DNA of 60,166 bases, from positions 1-60,166 of the forward strand of contig NZ_JACHXQ010000015.1 of assembly GCF_014192285.1 (NCBI RefSeq), written 5' to 3'. The position numbers were made by a program, and so were the translations under genes. A model generated the notes under the pieces. It was not told the origin of the DNA. It was given only the letters and a program-made list of their open reading frames with translations, and ran no database searches. Every line of letters begins with the position of its first letter. Position 1 is the stretch's first letter. This DNA comes from Halomonas fontilapidosi. Its GTDB lineage: Bacteria; Pseudomonadota; Gammaproteobacteria; Pseudomonadales; Halomonadaceae. Shown here piece by piece: positions 16,277 to 27,803 of this stretch.

Positions 16277-18485
16277 ATGTCAGACTCGCACAACCCTGGA
16301 ACGAAGCCACCTGCGGTGGCGGATGACGAAATCTACCTCGGCCGCCTCTTCGGCCTGCTGCTGGACCACAAGTGGTGGATCATCGGCATTACCTTCCTGT
16401 TTGCCCTGGGGGGGCGTGGCCTATGCGCTGCAGGCGACGCCGATCTACCGGGCGGATGCGCTGGTGCAGGTGGAGGACAAGGCGGGGATGAGCAACCCGC
16501 TGGAAGACGTGCGGGCCATGCTCGGCGAGGAGCCCACGGCCGATACCCAGATCGGTATCCTGCGTTCGCGGCTGTTGCTTGGCCGTGTCGTGGACCAGGA
16601 GCGGCTCGACCTGGTGGTGGTGCCGGCACGTTTCCCCGTCATCGGCGACTTCCTGATGCGTCTCGGCATCGAGCGGCCCAGCTTTGCGGAGAGCAGCGTC
16701 TGGGCGGGAGAGGCGATCAACATCGGGGATTTCTAGGTAGATTCGCCCCTGGTGGGAGAGGCGTTCACGCTGACGGCAGGCGATGAGGGCCGTTAAACGC
16801 TGAGTCTGGAAGGCGAGACGCTGTGGGAGGGCGAGATCGGCGAGGACAACAGCTTCCTAGATGGCCAGGCCACCCTGCAAGTGGCCGAGATCAAGGCGGC
16901 CCCGGGCGCCGAGTTTACCCTGGTCAAGCGCTCGCGCCTGGCGGCAATCAATGACCTGCGCTCACGTTTTAGCGTCAGCCAGCAGGGTAAGGACAGCGGC
17001 CTGCTCGACCTGGCCCTGACCGATGCTAACCCCGAGCGTGCTGCCCGCGTGCTGGATGCCATCAGTGAGATTTACCTGACGCAGAACATTCAGCGCCAGA
17101 GCGCCGAGATCGAGCAGAGCTTGGACTTCCTGGAGGGGCAGGAGCCCGAAAACCGCCACAGCTGCGCGAGGCCGAGAATGCACTGAACGACTATCGCACG
17201 GAACGCGACAGCGTCGATCTCTCCCTGGAGACCCAGTCGATCCTGGAGCGACTGGTCAACCTGGAGGCGCAGCTCAATGAACTGGAGTTTACCGAGTCCG
17301 AGATCTCTCGACGCTTTTCCCTCAGCCACCCGACCTATTCGGCCCTGCTGGAGAAGAAGCAGTAGTTGATCGATGAGCGGGAAAGGCTCAACGAGCGCAT
17401 CGACACGCTGCCGGAGACGCAGCAGCAGGTGCTGCGCCGCACGCGCGACGTGGAGCTCAACCAGGAGGTCTACCTGCAGCTGCGCAACAAGATCCAGGAG
17501 ATGAAGATCGCCAAGGCCAGCACGGTGGGCAACATGCGCATCCTCGATGAGGCCGTGGTGCAGCCCGAGCCGGTGGAACCCAAGAAACCACTGATCGTCG
17601 TGCTGGCGACCCTGCTGGGCGGCATGCTCGCGGTGGGGATCGTGCTGGTGCGCGGCCTGCTGCGCCGTGGCGTGGAGTCGGCCGAGCAGGTCGAGGAGGT
17701 TGGCCTGCCGGTCTATGCCAGCGTGCCGCTTTCCGACGAGCAGCAGAAGCTGGTCCAGCGGGATGAAGCGCCGTAGCGAGCGCCTTGGCCACGACATCGT
17801 CACCGGTATCCTGGCTGAGCGTGCCCCGGCCGACACCGCTGTGGAGGCGCTGCGGGGGCTGCGCACCAGCCTGCACTTCGCCATGCTGGAGGCCGGTGAC
17901 AATCGCCTGATGATCACCGGGCCGAGCCCCGGGATCGGCAAGAGCTTCATCTCCGTCAACCTGGCCACCGTCTGCGCCCTCGGTGGCCAGAGGGTGCTGG
18001 TGGTGGATGCCGACATGCGCAAGGGCCATATCCACCACGCCTTCCGCGGTCACAGCGAAAACGGGCTCTCGGAGCTGCTCTCCGGCAAGGCAAACTGGGG
18101 GGAGGTGGTGCGCGACAGCGGCATCGAGAACCTGAGCTACGTGGCACGCGGCACGGCACCGCCCAACCCCGCCGAACTGCTGATGAACGCCGGATTCACT
18201 GCCTTCCTCGAGCAGGCCAGCCGCGAGTTCGACCTGGTGATCCTCGATACCCCGCCGGTGCTGGCTGTGACGGATGCGGCCCTGGTCGGCAAGCAGTGTG
18301 GCACTAGCCTGATGGTCGCCCGCTTCCAGCTGAACCCTGCCAAGGAACTGCAGATCGCCACTCGCCGCCTAGAGACCGCCGGCGTCACCGTCAAGGGCGC
18401 GATCCGTAATGCCATGGAGCGCAAGGCCGCCACCCACTACGGCTACGGCTATGGCTATGGCTATTACAACTATGCCTACCGGTAG
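16277..18485 (+). pseudogene. wzc: Wzc tyrosine autokinase / chain-length regulator, decayed
   Basis: Full-length Wzc architecture is recognisable but broken by six lesions. They are an extra G in a G7 tract at 16408-16414, TAG at 16734, TAA at 16794, a frameshift near 17150, TAG at 17363 and a frameshift near 17760-17774. Preserved parts include the first TM region (HKWWIIGITFLFAL), the coiled-coil periplasmic section, the second TM (LIVVLATLLGGMLAVGIVLV), and the kinase domain with Walker A (GPSPGIGKSF), Walker A' (VLVVDADMRKG), Walker B (LVILDTPP) and a tyrosine-rich tail (HYGYGYGYGYYNYAYR). The kinase portion is open from ATG 17763 to 18485 and could in principle be made as a separate BY-kinase, but it lacks a good ribosome-binding site. 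Confidence 0.92.
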
Positions 18486-18698
18486 AGTAGGGGATGGCCC
18501 CGCCGTCACCGATCGGCGACAGGGCGCCTTGTTCGGCACCCGCCCTCCATACCTGCTGGCACGTATCCCGCTAGAGTCACGTCCCGCCCTGACGTACAAT
18601 CCTCTCCCCGTAAAAAATACTTTGCTGAGGGGGCCCGTGTTGGCTTCCCGGCGAGACGTGAACTGCAGGGTTCGAGGACATGCCCGGTGCGACCTCCG

Positions 18699-18709
18699 GG
18701 CGGTAGCGT
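18699..18709 (+). promoter_or_regulatory. ops element upstream of the wzz-like gene
   Basis: Perfect GGCGGTAGCGT, 33 bp before the wzz-like start codon, in a 250-bp leader. A TACAAT hexamer at 18595-18600 could be a -10 box, but no good -35 is visible. This second antitermination site inside the locus suggests the wzz-led segment begins its own transcription unit. Confidence 0.82.
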
Positions 18710-18741
18710 GCCCTTGCCATGGCGAAAGGTAATTCCAAGAA

Positions 18742-19533
18742 ATGAACAACCCCCCGGACGGACAGGCATCCCGATATGCCAGCGATGACGAAATCTCCCT
18801 GGTGGACCTCGCCAAGATCCTGATAAAGCGCTGGAAGCTGATGGTGGCCACCTTCGCTGTCATCGTGCTGGGTGCCCTAGCCTACGTCCTGCTGATGGAG
18901 CGCAGCTACGATTATGTTTCCCTCTATCAGGTAGCCGAACAGGCACCCACCGAGAACAGGGAAGATGGCGCCCTCGAGTCGCCTTCCACCATTGTGGCCA
19001 AGACCAGCAACCTCTACCTCGGCTCCGTCACACGCCAGATCCTGGAAGACGAAGGAATGGCCTCACTTCCGTTCCAGACCTCTGTCAGCAACCCGGAGGA
19101 CACCCTCCTGGTGAAGCTGACATCACAATCCAGCGAAGCCAATGGGCCAGTGGTGGAGTCTTTTCATGCCCGGGTTCTTGAGCGTATCGAGCAGGACCAG
19201 CAGGCTCAGCTTGAACGCCGTAGTGATACAATGCAGAGCCAGCTGGAAAGTACGCAGCGCTCCCTGGAACTTGCCAAGGAGTCCACGAGCCCTTCCGCCG
19301 CGGAACTTGTGGCAAGCTACTCACAACGCGTGGCAGATATTCAGGAACGCCTGGCGCAATTGCAGGAAGGGGAGCTCGTGCAGACCGCCGTGAAGGGCCT
19401 CAAGCCTACGGGAACCAGCCGTAGCTTGGTGATGGCCCTGGCGATTGTGGTGGGTGGCATGGTTGCTCTCATGATGGCGTTCCTTTCCCAGTTTGCCGTA
19501 GCTGTGCGGGACAGCCTCCAGGAAGAGGAATGA
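18742..19533 (+). CDS. Wzz/GumC-type chain-length determinant protein
   Basis: Inner-membrane polysaccharide co-polymerase that controls glycan chain length. The 263-residue product has a cytoplasmic N-terminus with the Wzz signature DDEISLVDLAKILIKRWKLM, TM1 (about 35-55) and a periplasmic coiled-coil-rich region (about 130-220, many Gln/Glu/Leu). TM2 (SLVMALAIVVGGMVALMMAFLS, in two parts) is close to the C-terminus. The Pro motif before TM2 is short (LKPTGTSRS). No kinase domain is present. It probably serves the O-antigen-type cluster downstream. IS30 copy B begins 6 bp after its stop. Confidence 0.85.
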   Translation: MNNPPDGQASRYASDDEISLVDLAKILIKRWKLMVATFAVIVLGALAYVLLMERSYDYVSLYQVAEQAPTENREDGALESPSTIVAKTSNLYLGSVTRQILEDEGMASLPFQTSVSNPEDTLLVKLTSQSSEANGPVVESFHARVLERIEQDQQAQLERRSDTMQSQLESTQRSLELAKESTSPSAAELVASYSQRVADIQERLAQLQEGELVQTAVKGLKPTGTSRSLVMALAIVVGGMVALMMAFLSQFAVAVRDSLQEEE

Positions 19534-19539
19534 GGAGGC

Positions 19540-20636
19540 CCTGAATTCAAGCAATAAGCGCAGCACCTGCGGTATCCAGGGCTCCTGAGTATTCCCCCAG
19601 AAACACCTGTGCCGGTGTCCGATAGCCAAGCCGTTTTCGAGGGCGGTCATTCAGCTTTCTGACCACCCTGCGCAACTCGGCGTCGGTGACCTGGCGGAAG
19701 TCCGTTCCCTTGGGAAAGTACTGCCGTATCAGGCCATTCGTGTTCTCGTTGGTCCCACGCTGCCCGGAGCAGTAGGGATCACAGAAGTACGTTGCCGCCG
19801 TCACCGCCTTGGACACGGCTTCGTGATCGGCGAATTCCGAGCCATTGTCCAGCGTGATGGTCCGGACAGCACCCCGACGGGGCTTCAACAGGCGGATCAT
19901 GGCCGCTTGTGTCAGCTCCGCCGAGATCTTGGGCAGCCGTGCCGCCAGCAGATAGCCGCTGCGACGCTCGACCAGTGTGACCAGGCCGGATTGCTTGTGC
20001 CCCTGGATCACGGTGTCGCCCTCCCAGTGGCCGATGAAACGCCGGTCATCGACTTCAGCCGGTCGGTGCTCGATCCCTACCCGGTTGGGGATCTTGCCCA
20101 GACCAGCGCTCTTGGCCTGGGCGCGGTGCTTGCTGCGACGTTTGGGCTGACGGAGATGCCGCCAGAGATCACCACCCCGTGCCTTGTCATCCCAGATCAA
20201 GGAGTAGATCCACTGATGACTGACGCCTACCCCGGCCATGGGGGCTATGAAGCCGCTGATTTGCTGTGGGCTCCACTCCTCACGCAGCCGGCCGACGACG
20301 GCAGCAATCATGCTCGGCAGGCGCTTTGTCCACTTCCAGGCTGTGCGGCGCCGATGATCACTGAGGGCCTGGGCCTGTTCGGGATCATAGCCATCGGAGG
20401 TGGCGTTGCGGCGCAGCTCACGACTGATCGTGCTGCTATGGAGGCCCAACTCCCTGCCGATCTGCCGCTGGCTCATGCCCAAGTCATAGCGGGCGTGGAT
20501 CTGGTATCGTTGGGTCTGGGTCAGCTGTCGGTATCACATGCTCTGCATCACTTTGGTGAGCCGAGAATGGTACCGGCGCTGGCCCTCCTGCCTCTACCGT
20601 GCGGTCCAAAGTGCTGCGGTTATTCTATGAATCCAG
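19540..20636 (-). mobile_element. IS30-family element, copy B
   Basis: About 1.1 kb between terminal repeats CCTGAATTCAAGCAATAAGCG (its first 20 bases, left) and the complement of the right end CTGGATTCATAGAATAACCG. It is the best preserved of the three copies and stands between the wzz-like gene and the wbp operon. With copy C, in the same orientation, it brackets the segment 20.6-27.8 kb. Confidence 0.88.
19547..20482 (-). CDS. IS30-family transposase (copy B)
   Basis: 311-residue frame with N-terminal HTH (MSQRQIGRELGLHSSTISREL) and the DDE integrase core: GHWEGDTVIQG, LVERRSGYLL, LDNGSEFADHEAV, GTNENTNGLIRQYFPKGTDF. The C-terminus is LNDRPRKRLGYRTPAQVF. Comparison with copy A shows that the original start ATG GGA TAC is ATG TGA TAC here, a nonsense change at 20534-20536. 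The natural N-terminus (about 20 residues) is lost and translation would need the TTG at 20482 or the ATG two codons later. The catalytic residues are intact, so residual activity is possible. Confidence 0.88.
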   Translation of the reverse strand: MGMSQRQIGRELGLHSSTISRELRRNATSDGYDPEQAQALSDHRRRTAWKWTKRLPSMIAAVVGRLREEWSPQQISGFIAPMAGVGVSHQWIYSLIWDDKARGGDLWRHLRQPKRRSKHRAQAKSAGLGKIPNRVGIEHRPAEVDDRRFIGHWEGDTVIQGHKQSGLVTLVERRSGYLLAARLPKISAELTQAAMIRLLKPRRGAVRTITLDNGSEFADHEAVSKAVTAATYFCDPYCSGQRGTNENTNGLIRQYFPKGTDFRQVTDAELRRVVRKLNDRPRKRLGYRTPAQVFLGEYSGALDTAGAALIA

Positions 20637-20790
20637 AGGCATAAAACAATCTGCTCGATCATTGCTCTATCTCTACTCCCTATCCCTGTCCCTTTCATAT
20701 GGCTGTTCTGGTTTCTTCCTACCTATGGCTAACTGTTATAGAACATCATTAAGTGACCTGTTGAACCCCGGGTGATTAATTATCCGCATT

Positions 20791-20796
20791 TATAAT
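20791..20796 (+). promoter_or_regulatory. possible -10 box of the wbp operon
   Basis: TATAAT 45 bp before the first gene of the operon, in an AT-rich stretch that follows IS30 copy B. No -35 hexamer at normal spacing is convincing (TTGAAC at 20761 is too far away, with a 24-bp spacer). Confidence 0.25.
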
Positions 20797-20840
20797 ATTC
20801 TTGGCACTTTACGCTATCTTACTCTTGTTGATCCCACTGC

Positions 20841-22226
20841 ATGGCTATTACCCAATACCTAGGTATCATCTTCTCGCGACCACGCTGGCGGCACGTATTG
20901 GCTGCGGCCTTGGTAGCCCATCTCATTGTAGGGGGGTATGCCACCCTTAGAGAACTCTTCTATGGCATGAGCCTGTCGCTGATCATGGATGGCATCCAGT
21001 TCGCACTCATCCAGGCGGCGCTTTTCCTGTTGTACTTCTCATCCTCGCGGATGGAGAACGTTCGCTATTCGTTGGACACGCAGTTCTACGTCGAGCGCTA
21101 TTTCAAGGAGCGACACCGCTTTCTGGCCATGAAACGCCACGGCCAGGGTGGCTTCAAACCCCAGGTTGGCCTGACATCCGCCGACACACGCCGCTTGGGC
21201 AATCGACGGGATCTCATCGTCAGCCAGTCGTTGCTTGAGTACCAACCACCTGTGGCTGCCACCATCCAAGACTTGGCGTTTCGCCTGGAAAACAACTGGT
21301 TCGACCTGCCTTGGGTGGTTGCGGACCAGGCGTTGGAACTCACGCTCAAACGCTTTAATGCGCTGGAAAAATATGACTACAACGGGCTGCTGATGTCCGT
21401 CACTGGGCTGGAGCAACATGCTTCTGGTACCACGCTTGTCTTCGAGAAGGCCACTTATTACAGCTACCTGGTCACCAACATGCTACCGGAAGTCGAGATG
21501 CCAGGTGGCCTGACCTATCGCGACATGCTCGAGCCTGGTCCAGTACTTTCTACATTGGAAACAAGCCTTCCCGAGAACCATCTGGGCCTCAATTGCCTCT
21601 TTCGAACGCGCGATGGTGATTTCATCATTCCCCGGCGAAGCCACAACACTAATGTCTTCAAGGGTCAGCTATCGGCCAGCGTTTCCGGCGCCTCCAACCT
21701 GCATACCTGCCGCCTTGGTAATCAGGGCACCTACAGCCCCCTGGCCTGGCTGATCAATGAAACACGAGAGGAGCTACCCTTTCTCTTTACCGAGGCTGGC
21801 CAGGCAGTGGGGGACGATGCCATGCAGGCCTTGTTGGGCGAAGCATGCTTTCTCGGTATCACCCGCGAACTGCGCCGCTGCGGCAAGCCGGAAGCCTTCT
21901 TCTTCTTCTCCCTGCCCATCACGACCGATGAGGTACGCCAGCGACTACGTGCCCATCTCCGCGAGCAAGGAGACCACCCGATCTCGATGAGCGAGATTCG
22001 CGCCATTGACTTCAATGAGAATGCCGGCTTCCTGCTTGTACAAGAGCGGGCCCTGTTCGAGGGGCTGGGCCAGCACGTCTTGCCCGGCAGGCGTGTAGTA
22101 CCGTTCACCCGTCCAAAGCCCCCCGAATTTCAACATCGTCTGGCGTACGAGGGCGAGAGCTATGTGGTCTCCGAATCCCTGTTCGTCAACCTGTTGCTCT
22201 ATCAAAACCACTGCATGAATGGATGA
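20841..22226 (+). CDS. membrane-anchored protein with a divergent Nudix-like region, function unknown
   Basis: 461-residue product not assigned to a characterised family. Two hydrophobic segments lie near the N-terminus (about 17-35 and 45-66). The rest is soluble. Around residues 250-360, FRTRDGDFIIPRRSHNT and LSASVSGASN are followed by LAWLINETREELPF and GITRELRRCGKPEAFFFFSLP. This order resembles a Nudix fold with a poorly conserved REUXEE-type box. That reading is inference; the canonical spacing is not met. It is the first gene of the wbpA-B-D-E run (3 bp from wbpA), which suggests a role in the same glycan pathway, perhaps nucleotide-sugar or lipid-diphosphate handling. Confidence 0.6.
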   Translation: MAITQYLGIIFSRPRWRHVLAAALVAHLIVGGYATLRELFYGMSLSLIMDGIQFALIQAALFLLYFSSSRMENVRYSLDTQFYVERYFKERHRFLAMKRHGQGGFKPQVGLTSADTRRLGNRRDLIVSQSLLEYQPPVAATIQDLAFRLENNWFDLPWVVADQALELTLKRFNALEKYDYNGLLMSVTGLEQHASGTTLVFEKATYYSYLVTNMLPEVEMPGGLTYRDMLEPGPVLSTLETSLPENHLGLNCLFRTRDGDFIIPRRSHNTNVFKGQLSASVSGASNLHTCRLGNQGTYSPLAWLINETREELPFLFTEAGQAVGDDAMQALLGEACFLGITRELRRCGKPEAFFFFSLPITTDEVRQRLRAHLREQGDHPISMSEIRAIDFNENAGFLLVQERALFEGLGQHVLPGRRVVPFTRPKPPEFQHRLAYEGESYVVSESLFVNLLLYQNHCMNG

Positions 22227-22229
22227 TTG

Positions 22230-24499
<2,270 letters not shown>

Positions 24500-24500
24500 T

Positions 24501-25091
24501 ATGAGTGACACCAGCGTGATGATCCATGACTCCGCCATCGTCGATGATGGGGCCCAGATCGGTGAAGGCTCCCGCGTCTGGCACTTCGTGCACGTTTGCG
24601 GCGGTGCTCGCATCGGCAAGGGCGTTTCCCTGGGCCAGAACGTCTTCGTGGGTAATAAAGTCGTGATCGGCGACCACTGCAAGGTGCAGAACAACGTCTC
24701 CGTCTACGACAACGTGGTCTTGGAAGAGGGGGTGTTCTGCGGCCCGAGCATGGTCTTCACCAACGTCTACAACCCCCGCTCGCTGATCGAGCGTAAGAGT
24801 GAGTACCGTGACACCCTGGTGAAGAAGGGGGCTACCCTGGGGGCCAACTGTACCCTCGTGTGCGGCGTGACCATCGGTGAGTACGCTTTTCTCGGTGCCG
24901 GCGCGGTGATCAACAAGGATGTACCGGCCTATGCCCTGATGGTCGGGGTTCCGGCTCGACAGATCGGTTGGATGAGCCAGTACGGCGAGCAGCTCGATTT
25001 GCCGTTGGAAGGGCAGGGCGAAGCGATGTGCCAGCATACCGGCGATCGCTACGTGCTGGATGGTAAGCAGCTGACGAGGGTGAGCGCATGA
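24501..25091 (+). CDS. wbpD: UDP-3-amino-GlcNAcA N-acetyltransferase (WbpD-like hexapeptide transferase)
   Basis: Acetyl-CoA-dependent N-acetyltransferase adding the 3-N-acetyl group. The 196-residue product is dominated by left-handed beta-helix hexapeptide repeats: [60 protein letters not shown] and [20 protein letters not shown] (all within residues 8-140). The start is 1 bp after wbpB, and the stop overlaps wbpE by 4 bp (ATGA), indicating coupling. Confidence 0.92.
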   Translation: MSDTSVMIHDSAIVDDGAQIGEGSRVWHFVHVCGGARIGKGVSLGQNVFVGNKVVIGDHCKVQNNVSVYDNVVLEEGVFCGPSMVFTNVYNPRSLIERKSEYRDTLVKKGATLGANCTLVCGVTIGEYAFLGAGAVINKDVPAYALMVGVPARQIGWMSQYGEQLDLPLEGQGEAMCQHTGDRYVLDGKQLTRVSA

Positions 25092-26179
25092 TCCAATTCA
25101 TCGACCTGGCCGCCCAGCAGGCCCGCATAAAGGACAAGATCGACGCCGGCATCCAGCGTGTGTTGGCTCACGGCAAATATATCCTCGGGCCCGAAGTTGC
25201 GGAGCTCGAAGAGAAACTCGCGTCCTACACCGGCGCGAAGTATTGCATCACTTGCGCCAACGGTACGGATGCTCTGCAGATCGCCCAGATGGCGCTAGAC
25301 ATTGGCCCTGGCGACGAGGTGATAACCCCCGGTTTTACCTACATCGCCACCGCCGAGACGGTGGCTCTGCTCGGCGCTAAGCCGGCCTACGTGGATATCG
25401 ATCCGCGTACTTACAACCTCGATCCCACGTTGCTCGAAGCAGCGATCACCCCGCGAACAAAAGCGATCATCCCAGTGTCGCTCTATGGGCAGTGCGCGGA
25501 TATGGATGCCATCAACGCCATTGCCGATAAGCATGGCATCCCGGTAATCGAGGATGCCGCCCAGAGCTTTGGCGCTACCTATAAGGGCCGCAAGTCCTGC
25601 AACCTTAGCACTATCGCTACCACAAGTTTCTTCCCCAGCAAACCCTTGGGCTGCTACGGCGATGGCGGTGCCATATTCACGAACGATGATGAACTGGCCA
25701 ATGTGTTGCGCCAGATCGCCCGTCATGGCCAGGATCGTCGCTACCATCACGTCCGCGTGGGGGTGAACAGTCGCCTAGATACCCTCCAGGCCGCCATCCT
25801 GTTGCCCAAGCTGGAGATCTTCGACGAGGAGCTACAGCTGCGACAGCAGGTGGCGGAGCGGTACAACAAATTGCTCAACGAGATAGGAGTTACCACTACT
25901 CCGTACTTGGAACCGCACAATACTAGCGCTTGGGCGCAGTACACAGTTCGCGTGAAGAGTCGCGAAAAGGTGCAGTCCCGGCTCACAGATAAGGGTGTAT
26001 CGACTGCCGTACACTACCCTATTCCGCTCAACCAGCAGCCGGCTGTAGCCGATAGGAATGCTTGCTTAGCAGTAGGAAATGAAGCTGCAGCACAAGTCAT
26101 GAGCTTGCCCATGCATCCCTACATTGACAGGAATGATCAAGAGAAGGTAGTAATGGCAATGCTTGACGCAATCGGGTGA
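25088..26179 (+). CDS. wbpE: UDP-3-keto-GlcNAcA aminotransferase (WbpE-like, DegT/DnrJ/EryC1 family)
   Basis: PLP-dependent transaminase installing the 3-amino group. The 363-residue product has [30 protein letters not shown] (Asp and Gln contacting PLP) and the Schiff-base lysine K185 in [17 protein letters not shown]. The C-terminal [15 protein letters not shown] and [12 protein letters not shown] are typical of the family. It overlaps wbpD by 4 bp. From about 25.9 kb codon usage turns AT-richer, marking the transition to the glycan-specific genes. Confidence 0.93.
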   Translation: MIQFIDLAAQQARIKDKIDAGIQRVLAHGKYILGPEVAELEEKLASYTGAKYCITCANGTDALQIAQMALDIGPGDEVITPGFTYIATAETVALLGAKPAYVDIDPRTYNLDPTLLEAAITPRTKAIIPVSLYGQCADMDAINAIADKHGIPVIEDAAQSFGATYKGRKSCNLSTIATTSFFPSKPLGCYGDGGAIFTNDDELANVLRQIARHGQDRRYHHVRVGVNSRLDTLQAAILLPKLEIFDEELQLRQQVAERYNKLLNEIGVTTTPYLEPHNTSAWAQYTVRVKSREKVQSRLTDKGVSTAVHYPIPLNQQPAVADRNACLAVGNEAAAQVMSLPMHPYIDRNDQEKVVMAMLDAIG

Positions 26180-26225
26180 AGGCACTTTTTCCTAGACTAG
26201 GACTCTTGCGTGAATTGCGTCCAAG

Positions 26226-27692
26226 ATGGCTTTAGGAGTGGCAGCAGTGAACTTTGGTCAGCTAAAGATAATAGCACCCCGATTACTGCCTAAGAACTCT
26301 TTTGCTCGTAGTGTGAGCGTGCTGGTAGGAGGCACGGCAGGTGCGCAGGCACTTATGGTGCTGGCAGCACCTTTACTTACACGCCTTTACACACCAGAAG
26401 ATTTCGGCTTGTTGGCAGTATATTCAGGGCTGCTTGCAATGTTTACTGTAGTCGCCAGCCTACGTTATGAGTTGGCCATCCCTTTGCCTCAATGCAATAC
26501 AGAAGCAGCCAATGTGCTCGTGCTTAGTATTCTGGCTGTATTAATGATGACAGCCATATCGACAACCATGGTCTTGTTGGTTGGTCAGCGAATGGCCTAC
26601 ATGCTGAATACGCCAAGCCTAGTAAAGTTGATGTGGTTACTTCCAGTCGGTGTCTTCTTATCTGGTATCTATAACGTTTTTAACTATTGGGCAGTACGCA
26701 CTAAAGCTTTTAGTGATATTGCTAGAACACGCATTAGCCAAGCACTAGCAACTTTGGCTATTCAGTTATTTGGGTACAAGATAGGTGGCGTTGCGCTTTT
26801 GTTAGGGCAAGCAAGTGGACAAGGAGTAGGTAGTATAAGACTCGGCCGTTCAGCCATCAAGCACAAAGACTTCAGTACTTGGTCATGGAGCGGTGTATGG
26901 GTAGTTGCTAAAAGATATAAGCATTTCCCCATATTCTCAACTTGGTCTGGCCTTTTGAATTCGTCAGGTAGTCAGTTACCACCACTGATCTTCTCGGCAA
27001 TGTTTGGCTCTTGGGTAGTTGGACTTTATGCATTAGCGAGCCGTATTTTAAAGCTGCCCATGACCGTATTAGGAGGTGCTATAGGGAAAGTTTACTTCTC
27101 TAATATGGCTCAAGCTAAAGCTAATGGTACATTAGCTGCACACGTAGAAAAAGGCGCAGTGGTTCTGCTGGAGTTGTCTTTACCCGCAGCTCTTGTGTTT
27201 ATGTTATTCTCACCGGCCTTTTTTTCATGGGTTTTTGGAGAAGACTGGAAAGTTGCAGGTGAAATTTCAAGATGGATGGTGCCCTGGATTTTATTTCAAT
27301 TTCTTAGCTCGCCTTTGAGTGTGGTTTATTTTGTTCTGGAGAAGGAAAGGTTAGGGCTTTTTTTTCAGGCAGTAATGTTTTCTCTAAGAGCCGCTGCAAT
27401 ATTGTTAGGTTACATGTACTTTGACTTCATGGGCGCCCTAATGCTTTTTTCGCTAACAAGTGCAGCGTGTTATTTTTTTTACAGTCTGTCTATTTTTCAT
27501 ATTTCCGGAGCGTCCTATTTTTTTATCCTTAAAAATTTATGGTCTGAGTTTTTGAGGGTTTTTATTTCTCTTGTTCCAGTTGCAATTGTGTTGAGTTGGA
27601 ATGAATATGTGGCAATGATTATTGCCGCAATAGTGTTGCTTGGCTTCTACTTTCCAAGAGTAAAAAGACTGTATTCACTAAAAGATGGCTAA
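26226..27692 (+). CDS. wzx: Wzx-type oligosaccharide flippase
   Basis: MOP-superfamily membrane protein that flips undecaprenyl-linked repeat units across the inner membrane. About 488 residues with 12 or more predicted TM segments. The N-terminal FARSVSVLVGGTAGAQALMV and LAAPLLTRLYTPEDFGLLAVY are characteristic of the RfbX/Wzx family, as is YELAIPLPQ. The start is uncertain: GTG at 26247, with AGGAG 8 bp upstream, is better placed than ATG 26226. The gene is AT-richer than wbpA-E. It is followed by IS30 copy C, which separates it from wzy. Confidence 0.87.
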   Translation: MALGVAAVNFGQLKIIAPRLLPKNSFARSVSVLVGGTAGAQALMVLAAPLLTRLYTPEDFGLLAVYSGLLAMFTVVASLRYELAIPLPQCNTEAANVLVLSILAVLMMTAISTTMVLLVGQRMAYMLNTPSLVKLMWLLPVGVFLSGIYNVFNYWAVRTKAFSDIARTRISQALATLAIQLFGYKIGGVALLLGQASGQGVGSIRLGRSAIKHKDFSTWSWSGVWVVAKRYKHFPIFSTWSGLLNSSGSQLPPLIFSAMFGSWVVGLYALASRILKLPMTVLGGAIGKVYFSNMAQAKANGTLAAHVEKGAVVLLELSLPAALVFMLFSPAFFSWVFGEDWKVAGEISRWMVPWILFQFLSSPLSVVYFVLEKERLGLFFQAVMFSLRAAAILLGYMYFDFMGALMLFSLTSAACYFFYSLSIFHISGASYFFILKNLWSEFLRVFISLVPVAIVLSWNEYVAMIIAAIVLLGFYFPRVKRLYSLKDG

Positions 27693-27803
27693 CATTTAGA
27701 TGATTTCGTTGGAATAGTAGTGACATGTTGAATAAGTTATATTTTTTCCATCCCCTTATCACGTAATTTTTGGTCTTTTTTGATTTTGCATGCGGCATTC
27801 ATT

